Part shown: positions 7,008 through 14,807 of the stretch, one piece after another
Layout of the letters: each line of letters opens with the position of its first letter
Numbering within the stretch: the first letter of the stretch is position 1
Origin: an uncultured Ruthenibacterium sp.
GTDB lineage: Bacteria > Bacillota > Clostridia > Oscillospirales > Ruminococcaceae
Reading direction: 5' to 3'
Assembly (NCBI GenBank): GCA_910587145.1
Contig: CAJUMH010000030.1
Span: 1 to 33,962, forward strand
Length of the DNA: 33,962 nt
Position numbers and translations under genes: made by a program
The notes under the pieces: generated by a model
What the model saw: the letters and a program-made list of their open reading frames with translations, nothing else
Told to the model about the DNA's origin: nothing
Database searches by the model: none

Positions 7008-7612
7008 TGCAGATTATTGCCATCACGGGCCGTTCCGGCTCCGGAAAAAGCACGGTCTCGGCCTATTATGCCTCGCTGGGATATCCCGTTCTGGACGCGG
7101 ATCAGATCGCACGGCAGACAGTGCTTCCTGGCAGCGCCTGCCTTGCGCAGCTCTGCGAGGCGTTTGGGCCCGAGATCCTTGCCCCGGACGGCGCTTTAGA
7201 CCGCGCCGCTCTGGCCGCGCGCGCCTTTGAAACGCCGGAGCAGGCGCACCGCCTGACACAGATCACGCATCCGGCCATTGTAAAGGCGCTTTTAGAGGGC
7301 GCGGCAAATGCCGAAAAAACCGGCAAGCCGTTTGTATTTGTAGACGGCGCAGTGATCGTCGGCGAGGCTTTCGAGCCGTATTGCGATCAGATCATTGTCG
7401 TTCTTACAACCGAGCGCGAGGCGCTTTCGCGCGTGATCCTGCGAGACGGCATTTCCAAGCAGGCGGCACGCGCGCGCATGGCCGCACAGCGCTCGGAGGA
7501 AGAGATGCGTGCCGCGGCAGACTATATCATTGAAAACACCGAGGACCGAGAGCATCTTTGCACGGCGGCCGGACAAATTTTGGAACATCTTTTGAAAAAC
7601 GCCGCGTCTTAA
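7007..7612 (+). CDS. coaE: Dephospho-CoA kinase
   Basis: 201-aa P-loop kinase catalysing the last step of coenzyme A synthesis (3'-phosphorylation of dephospho-CoA). Walker A GRSGSGKST at 8-16, then the family motif YPVLDADQIAR with the catalytic Asp, and the FVDGAVIVGEAFEPYCD segment. Length is normal. GGAGG precedes ATG 7007, which overlaps the preceding stop (TGATG). Confidence 0.96.
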   Translation: MQIIAITGRSGSGKSTVSAYYASLGYPVLDADQIARQTVLPGSACLAQLCEAFGPEILAPDGALDRAALAARAFETPEQAHRLTQITHPAIVKALLEGAANAEKTGKPFVFVDGAVIVGEAFEPYCDQIIVVLTTEREALSRVILRDGISKQAARARMAAQRSEEEMRAAADYIIENTEDREHLCTAAGQILEHLLKNAAS

Positions 7613-7687
7613 AAGGGCGGTGAGATAAGAAACGAAGTGTCTTTGGGCCTGCTTTGTTTTTTGCGAAGTCGCCCGTAAAGGAGCAGT

Positions 7688-8272
7688 ATGAAAAAACAAA
7701 AACGGCAGCGCCGCGGTTTATGGGTGACGCTGATCGCGCTACTCTGCGTTGCGGGCGCGTTTTTTGCCAATGATCTTGTCCGTGCGCTCGAGCGCACGGC
7801 CTATCCGCGCAGCTACGCGCCCGATGTGCGGCAATATGCCGCGCAATACGAAATTGAAGAAAATATGATCTATGCCGTTATCCGCACGGAGAGCGGCTTT
7901 CATCCGCGCGCGGAATCGAACGCAGGCGCACGCGGTCTGATGCAGATCACAAACGAGACCTTTGAATGGATCAAAAGCAAGATCGCGCCCAATGAGGCGA
8001 TTACCTTTGACGATCTGTACGATCCGCAAACCAATATCCGGTTCGGCGCGTATCTGCTTTCCGTTTGTCTTTCCCGGTATAGCGGCGATCTCTCCACGGC
8101 CGCCGCCGCGTATCACAGCGGCATGGGGCTGGTGGACAGTCTGCTGCAGCAGCCGGAATATTCCGCCGATGGAATCACGCTCTCCATGTTCCCCTATCGG
8201 CAGATGAACCGATATGTTTATAAAATCGACGAAAGCTATCAAAAGTACTGCACGATCTATGCAGAAGAATAA
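7688..8272 (+). CDS. Membrane-anchored lytic transglycosylase (SLT domain)
   Basis: 194-aa peptidoglycan-cleaving transglycosylase acting outside the membrane. A basic N-terminus (KKQKRQRRG) and a hydrophobic segment at 11-28 form a signal anchor. The SLT domain (about 45-180) has catalytic Glu68 in VIRTESGFHPRAESNAGARGLMQI, then NIRFGAYLLS and AAAYHSG, the family-1 lysozyme-like signature. RBS AAGGAG lies 5 nt before ATG 7688. The 75-bp gap after coaE holds no clear terminator, so it is probably in the same transcript. Confidence 0.93.
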   Translation: MKKQKRQRRGLWVTLIALLCVAGAFFANDLVRALERTAYPRSYAPDVRQYAAQYEIEENMIYAVIRTESGFHPRAESNAGARGLMQITNETFEWIKSKIAPNEAITFDDLYDPQTNIRFGAYLLSVCLSRYSGDLSTAAAAYHSGMGLVDSLLQQPEYSADGITLSMFPYRQMNRYVYKIDESYQKYCTIYAEE

Positions 8273-8284
8273 GGAGCGAAAACA

Positions 8285-9688
8285 ATGGACGAAAAAAACA
8301 AAGGCAAAGAATTGCAAAAAGCGCTCTGCTTTACGCAGCCGCATATCGCCGATGCGCAGCCGGAGCTGACACAGCAGGCCGCGCGCTTTTGCGAGGATTA
8401 CAAGGCGTTTCTGGATGCCTCCAAAACAGAGCGGGAGGCGGCAAATGAGGCGGAACGCCGTTTGCTGCACGCAGGCTATCGCCCGCTGCAGCGCGCGGGC
8501 GCAGCCCTGCAGCCGGGGGATAAGGTGTATTACAACAACCGCGGCAAAGCGATTTTGTGCGCCACATTGGGCAAGCGGCCGCTGGATGCGGGCGTGCGCC
8601 TGACGGCGGCGCACATCGATTCGCCCCGGCTCGATTTAAAGCCCAACCCCCTGTATGAGGATCACGAGATCGCCCTGTTCAAAACGCACTATTACGGTGG
8701 GATCCGCAAATACCAGTGGGGCGCAACGCCGCTTTCGCTGCACGGCGTAATCTACCGCAAAGACGGCTCCAAAGCAGAGGTGTGCATCGGCGAAGGCGCG
8801 GGCGATCCGGTATTCTGCGTTACCGACCTGCTGCCGCATCTGAGCGCCGAGCAAAACAAGCGCACACTTGCCGACGGTTTGCGCGGCGAGGAGCTGAATC
8901 TCGTTGTCGGCTCTCTTCCCTATCCGGACGAAACGCTGAAGGATCGCGTCAAACTGCGTATTCTGGAGCTTCTGCATGAAAAATACGGCATCACTGAGCG
9001 CGATTTTACGCGTGCGGAGCTTGAGGCCGTGCCCGCCTTTAAGGCGGCGGATGTGGGGCTGGACCGCAGCATGATCGGCGCTTACGGCCATGACGACCGC
9101 GTATGCGCATATACCGCGCTGTGCGCAGAGATAGAGGAGCGCGAACCGGAATACACCACCGTTTGCATTCTGGCCGATAAGGAAGAGATCGGCTCTGTCG
9201 GCGTAGCCGGCCTTGCGGGCGATTGCGCGCTGCACTTTTTGGGCTGTCTGGCAGATAAACAGAGTGCCGATCTCAGGCAGATGCTGCAAAATTCAAAGTG
9301 CCTTTCCGCCGATGTGAACGTCGCGTTCGACCCCACCTTTCCGGACGTTTCGGATCAGCGCAACACATGCTGCCTGAACCGGGGCATCGTTGTGACAAAA
9401 TACACCGGCGCGCGCGGCAAAAACGGCACCAACGATGCCAGCGCAGAAATGATGTCGTTGATCACGGGTATTTTTGACGCGGCCGGTATTGTGTGGCAGA
9501 CAGGCGAACTTGGCAAGGTGGATCTTGGCGGCGGCGGAACCGTGGCGCAGTTTTTGGCAAACCGTGGGATCGACGTGGTGGATGTCGGCGTTCCCGTGCT
9601 TTCCATGCACTCCCCGTTCGAGCTGGTATCGAAGCTGGATGTGTACATGATGTATCGGGCGTTTACAGCTTTTGTGAGTGCAAAATAA
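8285..9688 (+). CDS. M18 family aminopeptidase
   Basis: 467-aa cytosolic zinc aminopeptidase of family M18 (aspartyl aminopeptidase-like). Metal and catalytic segments are visible: AAHIDSPR (His110, Asp112), GHDDRVCAY, LADKEEIGSVG (adjacent acidic pair) and the C-terminal SMHSPFELVSKLD His. Length fits the family. RBS AAGGAG lies 9 nt before ATG 8285, only 12 bp after the transglycosylase stop, so they are co-transcribed. Substrate preference cannot be told from sequence alone. Confidence 0.94.
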   Translation: MDEKNKGKELQKALCFTQPHIADAQPELTQQAARFCEDYKAFLDASKTEREAANEAERRLLHAGYRPLQRAGAALQPGDKVYYNNRGKAILCATLGKRPLDAGVRLTAAHIDSPRLDLKPNPLYEDHEIALFKTHYYGGIRKYQWGATPLSLHGVIYRKDGSKAEVCIGEGAGDPVFCVTDLLPHLSAEQNKRTLADGLRGEELNLVVGSLPYPDETLKDRVKLRILELLHEKYGITERDFTRAELEAVPAFKAADVGLDRSMIGAYGHDDRVCAYTALCAEIEEREPEYTTVCILADKEEIGSVGVAGLAGDCALHFLGCLADKQSADLRQMLQNSKCLSADVNVAFDPTFPDVSDQRNTCCLNRGIVVTKYTGARGKNGTNDASAEMMSLITGIFDAAGIVWQTGELGKVDLGGGGTVAQFLANRGIDVVDVGVPVLSMHSPFELVSKLDVYMMYRAFTAFVSAK

Positions 9689-9906
9689 ACGTTCCCGCAG
9701 ACAAGGCGAAGCGGCCGGGCCGGAGCGACGCCCTTATGGGCGTCACTGTGCGCGCAGCTTTTGCGGCAGTGCAAAACGGAACGTTCAAAGGCCCTGTTTG
9801 AAAGCAGTCTGTTGTCCTGATAAAAAAGATGCGGGCGGCCTGCCGGGTTTACCGATCCTCGATACGGGCAGGCAGCGGAGCCCCTTGCGGAAAAATATTT
9901 GCAAAA
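9689..9906. other. Intergenic region after the M18 gene, with small inverted repeats
   Basis: No gene is supported. Structures seen: AACGTTCC (9688-9695) inverted at 9778-9785; a perfect hairpin GACGCCC-TTAT-GGGCGTC (9727-9744); and a CCTGCC/GGGCAGG pairing near 9840-9875. No T-runs follow them. Confidence 0.45.
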
Positions 9907-9950
9907 AACGCCCTGACGCGGTTCATCCGATCGCGTCAGGGCGTTTTTTT
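9903..9950. terminator. Bidirectional terminator between M18 gene and rnmV
   Basis: Perfect 13-bp stem (9908-9920 with 9932-9944), with TTTTTTT on the plus side and AAAAAA on the other, so it can end both the plus-strand cluster and the minus-strand rnmV operon. Confidence 0.9.
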
Positions 9951-10005
9951 GCATGCAGGCGCAGCATGTTTTTTATTGCTTGTTTTCTGCGGCGGGCGCC
10001 GGGTT

Positions 10006-10590
10006 TTATGAGGAAGGCAAAAGCCGCACCAGCTCCTCATAGGTATACAGACTGTTCAGCACCTCGCACAGCGCCTTTTTGGAAAGGCGCGGCGGCAGAC
10101 CGAGGCTTTGCAGCCACGCGCGCCGGGCTTCGGCGCTGCCCTCGGTGCCGGAAAGGCCCCATTCATACAAATCGGCATATGTGATGGCGCGGCCGGTGCG
10201 CGCGGCGCGTTCGTGCGCGCCGACCGTGCGCAGCGCCGTAAGGATCGCCTCGGCCGGAACGCCTTCCACGCCCAGCAGGCCCTCCCTCGAGGGCGCCGCT
10301 TTTCGCCGTTCCTTCCCCGCAATTGCCGGGATATAGGCATTTTTTACCACAACGCCCCGTGCGAACTGATTGATATAATTGCGGATGCGAAAGCCCGCCG
10401 CGTCGGAATCCGTCAGCACAAGGATGCCGCGCTTTTTTCCCAGCTCCAGAATCAGCTGTCTGGCCGCCTTGTTGTGGAAGATGGAAAAACCGTCCGTCGT
10501 TAAGATCAGGCCGTCCACAAGATCCGCCAGCTTCACGGCATCGTATTTTCCCTCTACGAGGATCACTTCCTCCACGCGCAGCCGGCTCAT
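10006..10590 (-). CDS. rnmV: Ribonuclease M5 (TOPRIM domain)
   Basis: 194-aa TOPRIM nuclease maturing 5S rRNA in low-GC Gram-positives. The N-terminal TOPRIM fold shows the catalytic Glu13 (VILVEGKYDAVKL) and the DxD pair Asp61/Asp63 (LVLTDSDAAGFRIRN). The C-terminal half carries the usual RNase M5 extension (KAAPSREGLLGVEGVP). Start ATG 10590 overlaps the holA stop by 4 bp (ATGA), a classic coupled pair. In many relatives ksgA follows rnmV; here a terminator follows instead. It is the last gene of the apt-comEC-holA-rnmV operon. Confidence 0.9.
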   Translation of the reverse strand: MSRLRVEEVILVEGKYDAVKLADLVDGLILTTDGFSIFHNKAARQLILELGKKRGILVLTDSDAAGFRIRNYINQFARGVVVKNAYIPAIAGKERRKAAPSREGLLGVEGVPAEAILTALRTVGAHERAARTGRAITYADLYEWGLSGTEGSAEARRAWLQSLGLPPRLSKKALCEVLNSLYTYEELVRLLPSS

Positions 10591-11615
10591 CGCGCGCCTC
10601 CGATGCGCATCATTTCGCACAGCGCCGTCTGCAGCAGCACTTCGCCGTCCGCGGCCGAGGATTTCAGCGCAAGATCCAGATCCATCAAAATGCCAAGCGT
10701 CTGTTCCAGCTGGCGCAGCGTGTAGCGAGACGCCGTTTCTCCCGCCTTTTTTAAACGGTACGGGCTTCCGGTATAGGCAAAGTCTTTGTATACGGCGTTT
10801 GCATCGCGCCGCGCCAAAGTGCCGCATTTGATGCGGTATACATCCACAAATGAGCCGGCCAGAGCTGCCGCAATGGCCACCGGCTTATTCTGCAGCGCAA
10901 GCAGCCGAGCAAGCTTTTCCATCGCCGCCGTCTCGCAGCGCGCGTTCACATGGCCGATCATCTCGAACACATCTGTCTCAATGGTCTGCGTGCCCATCCG
11001 TTCGATCCATTCCGGCGTGATCTCGCTGTAGCCGCACGCGGCGGCCAGCTTTTCCAGCTCGCTTTCCAAGGTAAAAAGGTCGGCGCCGCAGCGCTCTACC
11101 AGCTCGGACGCCGCCTTTTTCGAGAGCGGCGCGCCAAGCTCCTGCGCTTTTTCCATCGCAATGCGCTCGATATCCCATCGCTTTGGTTTTTCCATATAAA
11201 CGGCAATTCCCGCTTTTTCGGCCGCGCTCATCAGCTGCTTTGCCTTTTTGGTCTTCATCGCCTTTTCGTCCTTGAACACCGTGCTCACCACAAGCACCGC
11301 GTTTTCCAGACTCAGCATCAAATCGCACAGCGCCGACACATCGCCTTCTCCCATGGCGGAAAGCGAGAGCAGCGGCAGTTCCACAATGCGCTTCGAGCCA
11401 AACAGCGAGATCGTGCCTGCCGCGGCCACCGCCTCGCCGATCGACGGTGCGGGGCCCTCGATGCGCGTTACCTCGGCGTCGTTTTCCTGCTGCTGCAAAA
11501 GCGCAAGCGTTTTGGCCGCATAGTCCCGCACAAGGTATTCCTCTGTGGAACAATAGTAGTAAACCGCGTGACGCAGCGGCTGCGCCAGCATTTTTTGAAG
11601 TTCCTGCCCGTTCAA
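10587..11615 (-). CDS. holA: DNA polymerase III subunit delta
   Basis: 342-aa clamp-loader delta subunit, which opens the beta clamp. The N-terminal domain (VYYYCSTEEYLVRDYAAKTL), the FLIGHT-like core (LPLLSLSAMGEGDVSALCDLML), ELVERCGADLFTLESELEKLA and the C-terminal collar region (LRQLEQTLGILMDLDLALKS) match the HolA family. The start is a probable TTG at 11615, 16 bp after comEC, with GGAAGG upstream; ATG 11591 is the alternative, shortening it by 8 residues. The frame upstream of 11615 overlaps comEC and is rejected. Confidence 0.9.
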   Translation of the reverse strand: MNGQELQKMLAQPLRHAVYYYCSTEEYLVRDYAAKTLALLQQQENDAEVTRIEGPAPSIGEAVAAAGTISLFGSKRIVELPLLSLSAMGEGDVSALCDLMLSLENAVLVVSTVFKDEKAMKTKKAKQLMSAAEKAGIAVYMEKPKRWDIERIAMEKAQELGAPLSKKAASELVERCGADLFTLESELEKLAAACGYSEITPEWIERMGTQTIETDVFEMIGHVNARCETAAMEKLARLLALQNKPVAIAAALAGSFVDVYRIKCGTLARRDANAVYKDFAYTGSPYRLKKAGETASRYTLRQLEQTLGILMDLDLALKSSAADGEVLLQTALCEMMRIGGAR

Positions 11616-11631
11616 ACTGTCACCTTCCGAT

Positions 11632-13719
11632 CTATTCTTCCCGGATTGTGGCCGAGGCGCCCGCGCGCACACAAATAGACGCGCGCTGCCAGATCCGCGC
11701 CTTCGGAGGCGCATCCTCCAGCCAGCGATAGCCCTTGGAGCGCGGCAAAATAAGATTTTGGCAGGAAAGCCCCTCCGGCCGGCCTGTTCCCGCAATATAA
11801 ACATCCAGCGCCGGCAATGCCGAAAACTCCACACTGCCGCTCGCAACGCCCACACGGTAGCCGCGCACCTCAATGCAGACAAGGCTGCCCTCCGCCTGCC
11901 GGCGCACATAGAGCAGCGCATCCTTCAGCGGCGCATACACCGCGCGGTTCACAACATCGCTTTCAATACAAACGTCCTCCCGCGCGCAGAGCGCCTGCGT
12001 CAGCCTGTCCGCATCTCCATCCGGGCGCAGATCGATCAGCAGCTCCACCTCTGTTCGGTTGTACTGCGCAAGCACATCCTGCACCGCCCGCAAATTCGAA
12101 TCCGGCCCGCGGTAGATCACGGCGGTTTTCAGCCCTTCCAGCACCACAACTGCCGGGTTTGCCCCGCTGCCGGCCAGCACGATCCGCACCACGCCGGCAT
12201 CCGCTGCCGTGTACATTGCAGCGCAAAGGGCAGCAAACAGCACACACGCCGCCGCTGCCCTGCGCAGCGGGATCCGCATTGCCCACGCCGACCAGCTTAA
12301 AGCACACAGCAGAACCGCGCAGCAAAAGGCGAAAGCGCCGCTGATATGAACAAACGCACCGGGGGCCTCTGCGGCAAGGCGCGCCACCCACAGCGCCCAC
12401 CGCAGGGTGAGCGAGCAGATAAGGCCGGCAAGCCGCGCAAAAAAGCCGAGCCCGGGCACAAGCCCCAAAATCACCGTTGCAAACCCGCTGCCCACGGCGA
12501 GCGGCAGAATGGGAACCACCAGCAGGTTACTGAGGATGCAAAGCAGCGAAACACCGCTGCCAGTCACGATCAAAACCGGCAGCGTGGCAAGTGTCGTAGA
12601 TGCGGGCACGGCCGCCACCCAGAGCATGCCAAGGCCAATGCGCGCAGGTACAGACCGCGGCGCGGGTTTTTCGGCCAGCCAACGTCTGCGCGCCGCCACC
12701 ACCCAAAGCACGCCCACCGTCGCGCTGAAGGAAAGCAGCAGCCCGATATCCAGCGCCGCATAGGGGTTTTGCAGGCACAACAGCAGCGCTGCCGCACCAA
12801 GCGACGTAAGCCCGTCGCTTCTGCGCAAAAGCAGCATGCCGCCATAAAGCAGCAGCAGCGCCATGCCTGCACGCACTGCCGAGGGGGTAAAGCCGAGGAG
12901 CACCAAAAACACCGGTACGCACATCGTTGCGCCCATTGCGCCCGCCCGGTGCCCGAACAGCGCACGCAGCATTGCGTACACAAGGCCGCTCAGCGCGGAG
13001 AGATGCAGCCCGGATACAACAATCATATGCGCGAGCCCCGCACGGCGTAGCGTATCCCGCACCTCCTGCTGCAGCGCGGTGCGATCGCCCACCGTGATGG
13101 CGGCGGCCATTCCCGAATAGGGCTGCGGAAGGATGCGCCGCAGCGCCCTAACGGCCGCCGCGCGCAGACGGCACGCCCTTGCCCACAGCGCCTTGCTCTG
13201 CCCCGCGGGCGCGTGATCCGAAATGTCTTCCGCAGCCAAAAATACGCCGTCTGCCAAATAGCCGTTCCGGTACGGATCTTGCTCCAGCGCCGTAAACCGC
13301 ACCTTGGCAAAAAAGCATTCACCCGGCTCGCTCTCGGGGACGATCGAAAGATGTACGCGAAACGGGCGCACAGCCTTGCCGTCCACCTCGTCCACAAGCA
13401 CCGTTGCCTGAACGGCATCCTCCACAAAGCTGCGCGAAACCTCCTCCACGGCGGCGTGGATGCGTGCCTCGGTTCCCGCCCGCGCCATCGTGGGCATCAC
13501 CCAAACGGCAAGCGCCGCTGCGCGAAGCAAAAGCACGGCCGCAGCCGTCGCACAAAAAAGCGCCGCGTGTGCACGCGGGCGTCCGCCGTATTTCCAGCCG
13601 AGAAAACACGCCGCAATGCAAACCGCCGCCAGCGGCAAAAGGGCCGCCGGCGGCAGAAAAGCGGCGCACAGCTGTACAAAAAGGCAGCAAAATCCTGCAA
13701 GGGCAAGCGGCCTTTTCAC
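11632..13719 (-). CDS. comEC: ComEC/Rec2 family membrane protein with degenerate C-terminal domain
   Basis: 695-aa polytopic membrane protein; the family forms the channel for single-stranded DNA in natural transformation. Three N-terminal hydrophobic segments (1-75), an OB-like DUF4131 region (about 80-170), then the competence domain (about 195-475) with the hallmark VVSGLHLS at 234-241 and many hydrophobic helices. The last 185 residues sit where the metallo-beta-lactamase domain belongs, but no HxHxDH motif is present (the region reads LRPDGDADRL), so metal-dependent nuclease activity is unlikely. The start is GTG 13719, two bases after the upstream stop and without a clear RBS, implying translational coupling. 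Confidence 0.9.
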   Translation of the reverse strand: MKRPLALAGFCCLFVQLCAAFLPPAALLPLAAVCIAACFLGWKYGGRPRAHAALFCATAAAVLLLRAAALAVWVMPTMARAGTEARIHAAVEEVSRSFVEDAVQATVLVDEVDGKAVRPFRVHLSIVPESEPGECFFAKVRFTALEQDPYRNGYLADGVFLAAEDISDHAPAGQSKALWARACRLRAAAVRALRRILPQPYSGMAAAITVGDRTALQQEVRDTLRRAGLAHMIVVSGLHLSALSGLVYAMLRALFGHRAGAMGATMCVPVFLVLLGFTPSAVRAGMALLLLYGGMLLLRRSDGLTSLGAAALLLCLQNPYAALDIGLLLSFSATVGVLWVVAARRRWLAEKPAPRSVPARIGLGMLWVAAVPASTTLATLPVLIVTGSGVSLLCILSNLLVVPILPLAVGSGFATVILGLVPGLGFFARLAGLICSLTLRWALWVARLAAEAPGAFVHISGAFAFCCAVLLCALSWSAWAMRIPLRRAAAACVLFAALCAAMYTAADAGVVRIVLAGSGANPAVVVLEGLKTAVIYRGPDSNLRAVQDVLAQYNRTEVELLIDLRPDGDADRLTQALCAREDVCIESDVVNRAVYAPLKDALLYVRRQAEGSLVCIEVRGYRVGVASGSVEFSALPALDVYIAGTGRPEGLSCQNLILPRSKGYRWLEDAPPKARIWQRASICVRAGASATIREE

Positions 13720-13721
13720 GT

Positions 13722-14261
13722 TTATCGGAAGAACAGCGGCAGCGGTTCAAGGAAGAGAATGTCCTCCCGCTTGGCTGCGTCGCCTTCCGCCAGCACCGCA
13801 GCACGCGCCACAACCGTGCCGGTGCTCTTCGCCGCAAGCGTCTCCAGCGCATGCAGGCTTCCGCCTGTGCTGATTACGTCATCCACGATCAAAATGCGCT
13901 TGTCGTTCATCGCATTGATATCCTTTTGATCGATCACAAGCTTTTGCACGGCCTGTGTGGTAATGGAAACATCCTCCACCACCACGGGATCTTCCATGTA
14001 GAGCTTCGGCCCCTTGCGCGCGGGAATGTAGCGCTTGCCGCTCTGCCGGCTCATCTCGTAGGCCAGCGGGATCCCTTTTGCCTCGGCCGTGAGGATCACA
14101 TCGAACTCTGGCGCCTTTTCCAGCAGCGCTTTGGCGCAGGCTATGGTGAGCTCTACGTCGCTGAACATCACAAACGCAGCGATGTCAAGCTTTTCGTTTA
14201 CCGGGCACAGCGGCAGCTCCCGCGTGAGGCCCGCAACTTGCAGCGTATAGGTCTTGCGCAT
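13722..14261 (-). CDS. Phosphoribosyltransferase (adenine PRT-like)
   Basis: 179-aa type I phosphoribosyltransferase, resembling a clostridial adenine phosphoribosyltransferase-like group (conserved DVILTAEAKGIPLAYEMSRQSG and RKGPKLYME). The PRPP-binding loop ILIVDDVISTGGSL lies at 124-136 and the C-terminal AEGDAAKREDILFLEPLPLF matches this group. It probably salvages a purine base with PRPP in the cytosol. Start ATG 14261 has AAGGAAG upstream; the longer open frame covers a hairpin-rich leader (14262-14448) and is rejected. It is first in the operon with comEC, holA and rnmV. Exact base specificity is uncertain. Confidence 0.85.
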   Translation of the reverse strand: MRKTYTLQVAGLTRELPLCPVNEKLDIAAFVMFSDVELTIACAKALLEKAPEFDVILTAEAKGIPLAYEMSRQSGKRYIPARKGPKLYMEDPVVVEDVSITTQAVQKLVIDQKDINAMNDKRILIVDDVISTGGSLHALETLAAKSTGTVVARAAVLAEGDAAKREDILFLEPLPLFFR

Positions 14262-14448
14262 GATCGGTTTCTTCCTTTCGATCGATTTTCGTTTTGTTTG
14301 GAGGATCGGTCCTGCGGCCCGCGCCGCGGACCTGTTTTCGGGAAAAGCCGGAGGAGTCGGCCCTTCCCGCAAAACACAAAGAATAAAAAACACAGTGCTT
14401 ACGGGCGGCTTTTACCCGGGCGGCCTATGAAGAAAGCGAAACGCCCGT

Positions 14449-14790
14449 TCAGCCCGGAGGCCACGCAAGGCTGCGCCCGGCCAGCACATGGAAGTGCAGG
14501 TGGCCTACGCTTTGCCCTGCGTCCGGGCCGCTGTTCGTTACCACACGGTAGCCGTTTTGCAGCCCCAGCTCCCCTGCCAGCTTGGCGATCACCGCGAAAA
14601 TATGCGCCACAACGGCGCTGTCCTCCGGCGTAATACACGCCGGGGACGCAATGTGCTCCTTGGGGATCACAAGAAAATGCACCGGCGCCTGCGGGTCGAT
14701 ATCATAAAACGCAAGCACCCGATCGTCTTCGTAGAGACGCTTGGACGGGATTTCTCCCGCCGCGATCTTGCAAAACAAACAATCCTGCAT
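14449..14790 (-). CDS. HIT family (histidine triad) protein
   Basis: 113-aa nucleotide hydrolase/transferase of the HINT branch. N-terminal CLFCKIAAGEIPS (zinc-binding cysteines), DIDPQAPVHFLVIPKEH, and the histidine triad HLHFH at 97-101. Members hydrolyse AMP-lysine or adenosine phosphoramidates. Start ATG 14790 has AAGGAGG 8 nt upstream; a GTG two codons earlier is less likely. It begins 17 bp after the alaS stop, so it is probably co-transcribed with alaS, which fits a possible role in removing aminoacyl-AMP by-products (inference). Confidence 0.93.
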   Translation of the reverse strand: MQDCLFCKIAAGEIPSKRLYEDDRVLAFYDIDPQAPVHFLVIPKEHIASPACITPEDSAVVAHIFAVIAKLAGELGLQNGYRVVTNSGPDAGQSVGHLHFHVLAGRSLAWPPG

Positions 14791-14807
14791 CCGCACAGCC
14801 TCCTTTT

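Noticed and set aside
11616..11921. Longer holA start
   Set aside because: Overlaps the comEC coding region in another frame and has no homology to delta subunits.
14262..14448. Purine riboswitch before the phosphoribosyltransferase gene
   Set aside because: Hairpins are present but I could not find the conserved purine-aptamer loop sequences.
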